Notes under the pieces: generated by a model | Told to the model about the DNA's origin: nothing | Databases searched by the model: none | Seen by the model: the letters and a program-made list of their open reading frames with translations, nothing else | Shown: positions 58,319 to 64,000 of the stretch, piece by piece | Position numbering within the stretch: the first letter of the stretch is position 1 | How the letters are laid out: each line of letters begins with the position of its first letter | From: Synergistaceae bacterium | Lineage (GTDB): Bacteria; Synergistota; Synergistia; Synergistales; Aminobacteriaceae | DNA length: 64,000 nt | Direction: 5' to 3' | Assembly (NCBI GenBank): GCA_018436725.1 | Contig: JAHDKT010000015.1 | Location: 17,184-81,183, forward strand | Made by a program: the position numbers and the translations under genes

Positions 58319-58729
58319 CTATTTGGCCCGCATGCGTACATGGGTATCACCCGAGGTAACTTCGATACCCGATTCGTTCATCTTCTTCAGTCTATTCACT
58401 ATACCAGAAGCCACCCCGGCTAGATCGTATCGCACATAAAGGCTCCCCGGTACGGGTTCTTCTATATCATATTTTCCTTCAGGAGGCCTGTCCATGTATT
58501 TCTTCAGATCGGGATCTACATCGGGAATCGCCGCATCCGTATTTTCCATGTAGTAAAGCATCACGGCCGCTTTAAGCGAACGCAGGTCGCTCACGATTCT
58601 CGATGCCTCCGCAGACTCGTTTCCGCTGCTTACAATGAGCAACATAGCTCCAGAGAGTATACCGATTATTATAATAACAATGAGTAGTTCAACAAGCGTG
58701 AAGCCTGGGCGTTTGTCTTTTATTTTCAT
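58319..58729 (-). CDS. Type IV pilin, second copy
   Basis: A 136-residue prepilin with 'MKIKDKRPGFTLVELLIVI' and standard Gly-Phe site. Its mature part resembles the upstream pilin ('SDLRSLKAAVMLYYMENTDAAIPD') and ends in the same 'MRAK'. No disulfide cysteines. Preceded by AGGGGG and by a 13-bp hairpin in the 100-base gap. Confidence 0.9.
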   Translation of the reverse strand: MKIKDKRPGFTLVELLIVIIIIGILSGAMLLIVSSGNESAEASRIVSDLRSLKAAVMLYYMENTDAAIPDVDPDLKKYMDRPPEGKYDIEEPVPGSLYVRYDLAGVASGIVNRLKKMNESGIEVTSGDTHVRMRAK

Positions 58730-58787
58730 TTAAAGCGCCCCCTTATCAATCTTTGGCGCGAAAAACGAAGAGTAAATCAATTTATAA

Positions 58788-58816
58788 GTAGAGAGCGAGG
58801 TTACCTCGCTCTCTAC
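58788..58816 (-). terminator. 13-bp hairpin between the two pilin genes
   Basis: GTAGAGAGCGAGG (58804-58816 read on minus) pairs perfectly with CCTCGCTCTCTAC (58788-58800), three-base loop. The minus strand continues TTATAAATTG, only partly T-rich, so it may attenuate and protect the main pilin mRNA rather than stop all transcription. Confidence 0.65.
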
Positions 58817-58829
58817 GGTAAAAACTGTT

Positions 58830-59303
58830 TTATTTAGCTCTCATATAGACATTAGCTCCGCCTGCATAGTTATTTCCGGGGATATCGGCGCTCGTGGCAG
58901 TAGCTAAAAGGCCCGAATCAGCAGCACCGTTCTTAAGGGCGTCTTGAACTCCTTTGGTTGTCAGCCCTTCCCGCCCGACGAACCAGAGTCCGGAGCCATC
59001 GGTTGCCACGATAAAATTATATTTTGCATCATCTATTTTTCTATCCATGTATTTCTCAAGAGCTGCCAGGGCATCGGCTTTAGCAGCCGGAACGGTCGCA
59101 TTGGCGTCATCGGCGTAGTACATCAAAGCAGCAGCCTTCATTCCGCGCAAGTCGCTGATGATTTTCGTCGCTTCGGCTCTGTCCGAGCCGCTCCCCGCCA
59201 ACATCATCATCGCGCCTGCAAGTATGCCAATAATGATGATGACGATCAACAGTTCAACAAGCGTGAATCCCGAGCGCTTTTCCAATTTTCTTACCGTCTG
59301 CAT
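58830..59303 (-). CDS. pilA: Type IV pilin, main copy
   Basis: A 157-residue prepilin with leader 'MQTVRKLEKRSG' before 'FTLVELLIVIIIIGILAGAM'. ATG 59303 has GAGGAGG eight bases upstream; a longer start at 59336 overlaps a small ORF stop. Mature region is Ala/Asp-rich with 'SDLRGMKAAALMYYADDANA' and no cysteines. First pilin gene after its own promoter and long leader, so probably the major subunit. Confidence 0.92.
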   Translation of the reverse strand: MQTVRKLEKRSGFTLVELLIVIIIIGILAGAMMMLAGSGSDRAEATKIISDLRGMKAAALMYYADDANATVPAAKADALAALEKYMDRKIDDAKYNFIVATDGSGLWFVGREGLTTKGVQDALKNGAADSGLLATATSADIPGNNYAGGANVYMRAK

Positions 59304-59332
59304 AATCTTATCCTCCTCGACAAGTTGTATTT

Positions 59333-59437
59333 TCATGCTCCGAAATCGAAGTGCCCCTCTAGCTGAAAACCGTCCATCAAGATGGTCTCGCTTCCGTTCC
59401 CGCCAAGTTCGAACGGAAGAACGCTACGCTGAAGCAT
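59333..59437 (-). CDS. Small ORF in the pilin leader
   Basis: 34 codons from ATG 59437; product begins 'MLQRSVLPFELGG' and ends in '...FQLEGHFDFGA'. GGAAGG lies about 10 bases upstream. Its stop overlaps an in-frame ATG of the pilin (59336). No known family; it could be a leader peptide or chance. Confidence 0.3.
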   Translation of the reverse strand: MLQRSVLPFELGGNGSETILMDGFQLEGHFDFGA

Positions 59438-59525
59438 AAAGGAGATATCCTTCCGGCCGGAGATTTTCGGCTCCTGCAACGCTTGTCCTCTTGAACATTG
59501 TCGTCGAGCAGCGCGGGTAAATCAA
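59424..59525 (-). CDS. Upstream small ORF in the pilin leader
   Basis: 33 codons from TTG 59525, with GAGGAG five bases upstream, ending where the second small ORF begins (13-base overlap). The product is unremarkable ('MIYPRCSTTMFKRTSV...'). Supported only by the ribosome-binding site and its place. Confidence 0.2.
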   Translation of the reverse strand: MIYPRCSTTMFKRTSVAGAENLRPEGYLLYASA

Positions 59526-59566
59526 CTCCTCTCCTCAATATCGGTCGCAATAGCCATACTGTTTAC

Positions 59567-59595
59567 ATGATAACACACATCTATACGCACCACAA
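59567..59595 (-). promoter_or_regulatory. Pilin promoter
   Basis: TTGTGG (59590-59595) and an extended -10 TGTTATCAT (TATCAT at 59567-59572) on the minus strand, 17-base spacer. It starts a leader of about 255 bases to the pilin ATG. Confidence 0.65.
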
Positions 59596-59618
59596 CGAAA
59601 ATCGTACTACAGAACAAA

Positions 59619-60836
59619 TTACATCATCGCCTGAATCGCCGTAACGATCGGAGTGAAAATAGCAAGGGCGACCAATGCGACAATACCACCGACGAATATG
59701 ATAAGCATGGGCTCCAGAATCGATGTCAGCCTCTTGATCTTCTCCTCGAGTTCGGTCTCGAACCAGTCCGCGACTTTTGCGAGCATCTCTTCCAGTCGCC
59801 CCGTCTCTTCGCCTACCTTCATCATATGCGCGATCATCACGGGAAAGACCTTGATGTTTTTCGCCGTATCGCCGAGCGAGCCGCCCTTTCTTGCCGAGTC
59901 TCGCAAAAGGGCGTATCCATCGGAGATAACTGCGTTGTCCGACACCTCCGCCGTCATGTCAAGCGCACGAAGTATTGGGACACCGGCTTCGACAAGCGAA
60001 GAGAGCGTTCTGTTCGAACGGGCCATGATGCCTTTGAAGATGATGTCTCCCACCATCGGCAGGTGGATTTTGGCGCGGTCGAGAGCTGGGCGCGTGGCTT
60101 TGTTGCCGTTCATCCAGACTATCGTTATCAAGAAGAGAAGGAATCCGACCGCAGGGATATACCAGTAGTTCGCCATCCAGTTGGAGAAATCGAAGACCGC
60201 CACCGTAAGACGGGGCAATTCGACGTTCAATCCTTTGAAGACCTGGGAGAAACGAGGCATAACGACGGTCACCAGTATATACAGGATCACGAAGGCGAAG
60301 AGAATGACAACGGAAGGGTAAGTAACCGCGGAAATGACCTTCCGTCGCAGTTCGTCCTGTTTGTCGAGAAAGGTCGCCAGGCGTTCGATGCTCTTGTCGA
60401 GGACCCCGCCCTCCTCGCCCGCCGCAACCATGGCGACCATCAGCGTGGTGAACTCGCTCCTGGTTTTCATGGCACCGCTGAAGGAGAGGCCGGAATCCAC
60501 CCTCAGCTTCACCTGCTGGATCGCCTCGGCGAGGCGCAAATTTTTCGTCTGACCCGAAAGGATGTCGAGCGCGTTGCCCAACGTAACTCCGGCGTTGATC
60601 ATCGCGGAGAGCTGGCGGAAGAAGATAACCTTGTCCCGCAGGGGAACCGATCCCATCTTTTTCATCTTGTCGAGCAATGACCCTTCCGCCCCCGACGAGG
60701 AGGCACTCTGCTCGATTTTTATCGGGAAGAGACCCCGCTGCCGTATGACGCTCACGGCCCCCTCCTGATTGGATGCGGAGAGGAGGCCTTCAACTATTTT
60801 TCCGTCTGCCGAACGTGCTTTATATTTAAAATTCAT
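59619..60836 (-). CDS. pilC: Type IV pilus inner-membrane platform PilC
   Basis: A 405-residue PilC/GspF protein: N-terminal 'NFKYKARSADGKIVEGLL', two GspF domains ('FFRQLSAMINAGVTLGNAL' and 'LSSLVEAGVPILRALD') and three membrane segments, ending 'LEPMLIIFVGGIVALVALAIFTPI'. ATG follows GGAGG. Confidence 0.96.
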   Translation of the reverse strand: MNFKYKARSADGKIVEGLLSASNQEGAVSVIRQRGLFPIKIEQSASSSGAEGSLLDKMKKMGSVPLRDKVIFFRQLSAMINAGVTLGNALDILSGQTKNLRLAEAIQQVKLRVDSGLSFSGAMKTRSEFTTLMVAMVAAGEEGGVLDKSIERLATFLDKQDELRRKVISAVTYPSVVILFAFVILYILVTVVMPRFSQVFKGLNVELPRLTVAVFDFSNWMANYWYIPAVGFLLFLITIVWMNGNKATRPALDRAKIHLPMVGDIIFKGIMARSNRTLSSLVEAGVPILRALDMTAEVSDNAVISDGYALLRDSARKGGSLGDTAKNIKVFPVMIAHMMKVGEETGRLEEMLAKVADWFETELEEKIKRLTSILEPMLIIFVGGIVALVALAIFTPIVTAIQAMM

Positions 60837-60906
60837 GAGCGCTCCTCCACTGTGTATATCATAATCGAACGGTGCATTTCCCTCTTTAAATATATTGATA
60901 ATTGGG

Positions 60907-60915
60907 ATTCTAGCA
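60907..60915 (-). promoter_or_regulatory. Candidate pilC promoter (extended -10)
   Basis: TGCTAGAAT on the minus strand in the 123-base gap between pilT and pilC, with TTTCAA 17 bases upstream as a weak -35. Confidence 0.4.
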
Positions 60916-60959
60916 AAATGAACTCTTTTTTGAAATGAGCCTTAAGGTTCATGTACGCA

Positions 60960-62027
60960 TTATCCGTAAAGAATCCTTTGAAGATCTTTCGGATCGTAGG
61001 CGTACGTGAGCGCCACTTCCAGTGGAAGGATGCCTTTCGTCACTTTTTCCGCCAGCGACTGCTCCATGGTGCGCATACCAATGTTCGATCCCGTCTGGAT
61101 GAGCGTCTTTATCTGGTTCGTCTTCCCCTCCTTGATGCAGTTCCGCACGGCCGGGTTGGCAAGGAGAATTTCCGTGGCGACGGTTCGGCCGCCGTCGGGT
61201 CTTGGAATGAGCTGCTGCGAGCAGATGCCGACGAGTACGGAGGCGAGCTGGATGCGAATCTGCTGCTGTTGGTGCGGGGGAAAGACGTCGATGATGCGGT
61301 CGACCGATTGCGCGGCGTCTTGTGTGTGGAGCGTGGCGAAGACGAGGTGTCCCGTTTCGGCGGCGGTGATGGCGGCGGCGACGGTTTCAAGGTCGCGCAT
61401 TTCGCCGATGAGGATGACGTCGGGGTCTTGCCGGAGCGCACGCTTGAGGGCCTCGGCGAAGCTCTCGGTGTCGATGCCCACCTGCCGCTGGTGGACGATG
61501 CACTTTTCGGAGATATAAACGTACTCGACGGGATCTTCGATAGTGATGATGTGCTCCCTGCGGGTGGTGTTGATCATCTGAAGGAGCGCGGCGAGCGTGG
61601 AGCTTTTTCCGTGTCCGGTGGGACCGGTCACCAGGAAGAGCCCTCTGCGGTGCGTGGAAATTTCTTTGAGCGTCGTCGGCAGTCCGAGTTCGTCGAGGGT
61701 GCGTATGCGCATCGGAATGAGTCGGAGCGCCAGCCCCATTCTGCCCGATTCGAAGTAGGCGTTGCCGCGGAAGCGGGCATCTTCCCCCGACGGAGATCGG
61801 AAGGAAAAGCTGAAATCGTGTTCGTGGCTCTTTCTGAATTTCTCCATCTCTTCGGGGGCGAGCAGGTGTTGCAGCGCCCCCTCCATGTCTTCCGTGGAGA
61901 GCGCGGGGAAATCCGCAAGAGGACGAAGCTCTCCGTCGACGCGGAAAGTAGGAGGGAGCCCTTCGCTTATATGAAGATCGCTTGCTCCCCGAACCGAAAC
62001 TTCGGCCAGAAGATCGTCTATACGCAC
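60960..62027 (-). CDS. pilT: Pilus retraction ATPase PilT
   Basis: A 355-residue secretion ATPase. Walker A 'VTGPTGHGKSSTLAALL', Asp box 'ITIEDPVEYV', Walker B 'ILIGEMRDLETVAAAI', His box 'HLVFATLHTQDA', and the PilT-typical 'AIRNLIRE'-like region ('NCIKEGKTNQI'). GTG 62027 follows AAGGAGAGG by seven bases. 19 bases after pilB. Confidence 0.96.
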   Translation of the reverse strand: MRIDDLLAEVSVRGASDLHISEGLPPTFRVDGELRPLADFPALSTEDMEGALQHLLAPEEMEKFRKSHEHDFSFSFRSPSGEDARFRGNAYFESGRMGLALRLIPMRIRTLDELGLPTTLKEISTHRRGLFLVTGPTGHGKSSTLAALLQMINTTRREHIITIEDPVEYVYISEKCIVHQRQVGIDTESFAEALKRALRQDPDVILIGEMRDLETVAAAITAAETGHLVFATLHTQDAAQSVDRIIDVFPPHQQQQIRIQLASVLVGICSQQLIPRPDGGRTVATEILLANPAVRNCIKEGKTNQIKTLIQTGSNIGMRTMEQSLAEKVTKGILPLEVALTYAYDPKDLQRILYG

Positions 62028-62046
62028 GAGGCATCCTCTCCTTCCG

Positions 62047-63720
62047 TCATGAGAACGTCGTGGTCAACACGTCCTCGACACTTGTAACACCGGCGGCTAT
62101 CTTCCGTACTCCCGATTCTCTCAGAGTGGTCATGCCCAGGCGTATCGCTTCCTTCCGTATGACATCGGCGCTTGCGCCGGCGATGATGAGTTCCCTGATC
62201 GATTCCGTAAGCAGCATGATCTCGAAGATTGCGCTCCGTCCTTTATAGCCTGTTCCGCGGCAGTCGTTGCATCCCATGGGCCTGTACCCATGCGTGTCGA
62301 CGGGGAGTCCGAGCGTTTTGCATACTGGCTCCGGAATAATGTATTCCTCTTTGCACGAAGGACAGAGGGTTCGCACGAGACGTTGGGCAACCACGGCAAG
62401 CAGCGAAGAAGCGACGAGGAACGGGGCGATTCCCATATCGACAAGGCGTACCGAGGCGCTGGGGGCGTCGTTCGTGTGGAGCGTGGAGAGGACGAGATGT
62501 CCGGTAAGGGCGGCGCGTATGGCGAGCTGCGCCGTTTCGCCGTCGCGGATCTCGCCGACCATTATCTTGTCCGGGTCCTGCCGGAGAATCGATCGGAGCG
62601 TGGAGTTGAACGTAAGTCCCGCCCGTTCGTTGACCTGTACCTGTCCGATGCCGAAAAGCGTGTACTCCACCGGGTCTTCCACCGTGACGATATTCACCTC
62701 CGGTTTATTGATCTGCTCGAGAACTGAATAGAGGGTGGTGGATTTTCCGCTTCCGGTGGGGCCTGTGACGAGGACGATGCCGTAAGGAGCTTCGCAGATG
62801 TAGTCTACTTTCTGTTTGTCGTCGTCGTCCAGACCGAGTTTTTTCAAGCCGACCATTGCGTTCTCCTGGTCGAGTATCCGTATTACTATCTTTTCCCCGT
62901 AGATGGTTGGAAGCGAGGAGATACGAAGGTCGACCCTGCGTCCGAGTATTTTTATGAGTATTCGTCCATCCTGCGGTTTTCGTTTTTCCGATATGTCCAT
63001 CCCCGACATGATCTTGAGGCGAGAAGAGACGGCCGGATGGAGGTTTTTTTGAAAGTCGAGGGCGTTGAAGAGCTGGCCGTCGATACGGTAACGAACGCGG
63101 GTGTTTTTTTCGAACGGTTCTATATGGATGTCCGAGCAGTTTTCGCGGACTGCCTGCTCGATGATGTTGTTTACAAGTTGGATGACGGGGGCGTCGTCGG
63201 GCGATGTGCTCCCCATGGCCTGCGTAAGGTCGACGTCGCGCGGTGAGGAGTCCATAAATTCAAGGTTTGCGCCTTCAAGGGATTCCTGCATAGAGTACAG
63301 ACGATCAAGATTTCGCTCAAGTTCCGCAGGCGAAACGATACCGACGCGTAGCTCCATTCCGGAGATCATCCGTATTTCATCCTGCGCAAGCACGTCGAGA
63401 GGGTCCGCCATGGCGACCAGAAGCGTATTCCCGTCCTCTACCGCAAGAGGAACAACTTGTAGACGTTTCGCGACACTTTGCGGGACCATACGCAAAGCTT
63501 CGGGCATAGGTCGATACCGGGACAGCGAATAAATCTGGAGTCTGAGCTGCGCCGCCAGGGCTTCCATCAGCTTGCCCTCGGTGATGGTTCTTTTTTGAAG
63601 CAGCAGTTCCCCGAGCTTTAGACCGGCGCTCTTCTGCTCCTTGAGCGCTGCTTGCAGCTGCTCGTCGGAGATTGATCCGGACAATACAAGAATGTCTCCC
63701 AGTCGAGGCGATTTGGTCAT
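62047..63720 (-). CDS. pilB: Pilus extension ATPase PilB
   Basis: A 557-residue motor for pilus assembly: an MshEN/T2SSE N-terminal domain (1-140, 'RLGDILVLSGSISDEQL'), Walker A 'VTGPTGSGKSTTLYSVL', Walker B 'IMVGEIRDGETAQLAI', and a C4 zinc site ('CPSC' and 'CNDC'). First gene of the pilus locus with its own promoter and GGGGAG site. Confidence 0.96.
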   Translation of the reverse strand: MTKSPRLGDILVLSGSISDEQLQAALKEQKSAGLKLGELLLQKRTITEGKLMEALAAQLRLQIYSLSRYRPMPEALRMVPQSVAKRLQVVPLAVEDGNTLLVAMADPLDVLAQDEIRMISGMELRVGIVSPAELERNLDRLYSMQESLEGANLEFMDSSPRDVDLTQAMGSTSPDDAPVIQLVNNIIEQAVRENCSDIHIEPFEKNTRVRYRIDGQLFNALDFQKNLHPAVSSRLKIMSGMDISEKRKPQDGRILIKILGRRVDLRISSLPTIYGEKIVIRILDQENAMVGLKKLGLDDDDKQKVDYICEAPYGIVLVTGPTGSGKSTTLYSVLEQINKPEVNIVTVEDPVEYTLFGIGQVQVNERAGLTFNSTLRSILRQDPDKIMVGEIRDGETAQLAIRAALTGHLVLSTLHTNDAPSASVRLVDMGIAPFLVASSLLAVVAQRLVRTLCPSCKEEYIIPEPVCKTLGLPVDTHGYRPMGCNDCRGTGYKGRSAIFEIMLLTESIRELIIAGASADVIRKEAIRLGMTTLRESGVRKIAAGVTSVEDVLTTTFS

Positions 63721-63775
63721 GCTCTCTCCCCTTTATCTCGATGACATGGTTGATGGTACGGGATAGTATGGAACG

Positions 63776-63804
63776 ATAATAGCGTAAAAGGGGAAAATGC
63801 ACAA
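63776..63804 (-). promoter_or_regulatory. pilB promoter
   Basis: TTGTGC (63799-63804) and TATTAT (63776-63781) on the minus strand, 17-base spacer, about 55 bases before the pilB ATG. The -35 resembles that of the pilin promoter. Confidence 0.65.
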
Positions 63805-63860
63805 CGAGACGAAAAGAGGCGAGAAGATGCGATCATCTTGTAAACGAAAATCTACAGATA

Positions 63861-63913
63861 CGCGACGAAGCCGTCTCGGGGATATGTTCCCCGGACGGCT
63901 TCGTCGCGTTTTT
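63861..63913 (-). terminator. rRNA operon terminator
   Basis: A 21-bp stem (63861-63875 plus 63877-63882 with 63888-63893 plus 63894-63908) with a single bulged base and a five-base loop, 18 bases past the 5S end. The minus strand continues TATCTGTAGATTTT; the plus side has TTTTT. Confidence 0.85.
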
Positions 63914-63925
63914 CAAAAAGGATTT

Positions 63926-64000
63926 CCGGCGGCGACCTGCTCTCCCACGGATAGCCTCCGCAGTACCATCGGCGCTGGAGGGCTTGACTGCCGGGTTCGG
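63926..64000 (-). rRNA. rrf: 5S ribosomal RNA, 3' part
   Basis: The last 75 bases read on minus as the conserved 5S 3' half, including CCGAACCCGGCAGTCAAGC, CTCCAGCGCCGATGGTACTG and GGGAGAGCAGGTCGC. The 5' part lies beyond the window. It is the end of an rrn operon reading towards pilB. Confidence 0.95.

Larger units (their letters stand above)
59304..59618 (-). other. 315-base gap: pilin promoter and structured leader
   Basis: The only gap over 300 bases. It holds the pilin promoter at its right end, about 255 bases of leader, a 9-bp stem (59391-59399 with 59411-59419), a short CCATC/GATGG hairpin near 59374-59385, and two small ORFs (59424-59525, TTG start, 33 codons; 59333-59437, ATG start, 34 codons). 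The second ends in an ATGA overlap with the long pilin start. No known riboswitch class is recognised. Confidence 0.6.

Overview
The window is a compact bacterial chromosome segment of about 58% GC (estimated by eye) with almost every gene on the minus strand; cysS is the only convincing plus-strand gene. A secretin-based type IV pilus argues for a cell with an outer membrane. A ferredoxin-linked 2-oxoacid oxidoreductase argues for an anaerobe that oxidises amino-acid-derived keto acids. A tRNA-Sec gene argues for selenocysteine use, and IspDF plus IspH show the DXP isoprenoid route. Together these suggest a Synergistota-like anaerobic amino-acid fermenter. That assignment is an inference from gene content and protein character, not from a database search.

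Layout, left to right. 1-4.0 kb: the end of a rimP-nusA-ylxR-L7Ae operon, then guaB with a small acidic ORF. 4.0-9.9 kb: ispDF, a YacL-type PIN/TRAM protein, recR, ybaB/ebfC, rlmH, and a fusion of an eroded WecA-like membrane domain with a TagA/WecG glycosyltransferase. 9.9-16.2 kb: a tightly overlapping uvrC-ribD-ribE-ribBA-ribH-serS operon. 16.3-19.2 kb: cysS converging on pcm-queT, and selC (tRNA-Sec) with its own promoter and terminator. 19.3-24.1 kb: xerD-like recombinase, punA, deoA-type phosphorylase, an M23 peptidase and a secreted DUF2993-like protein. 24.1-29.6 kb: def-fmt-ATPase-2-oxoacid oxidoreductase (four subunits)-nudix. 29.6-48.4 kb: a long co-directional run from efp through a CD1247-type protein, an Asp23 protein, nusB, xseA, mtnA, ahcY, mtaD, alaS, ruvX, mutS, mutL, miaA, ispH and rpsA. 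48.5-63.8 kb: a full type IV pilus locus (pilB, pilT, pilC, two pilins, three minor pilin-like genes, a PilY1-like adhesin, pilMNO, a PilP-like gene and the secretin). The right edge holds the 3' part of a 5S rRNA gene with a 21-bp terminator stem.

How it works together. The pilus locus supplies both motors, the platform, the fibre subunits, a tip adhesin, the alignment complex and the outer-membrane pore; only the prepilin peptidase is missing from the window. The mtnA-ahcY-mtaD trio plus the nearby purine nucleoside phosphorylase could recycle SAM by-products through deaminated (inosine) intermediates. The translation, repair and riboflavin genes are ordinary housekeeping operons with many 4-base stop/start overlaps.

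Most unusual items: the eroded GT4-TagA fusion; an in-frame small ORF overlapping an intrinsic terminator behind it; a long structured pilin leader with two small ORFs; an IspF domain with several substituted positions; a UvrC lacking about 110 residues between its UVR motif and nuclease domain; and a terminator-like hairpin written into the last codons of queT.
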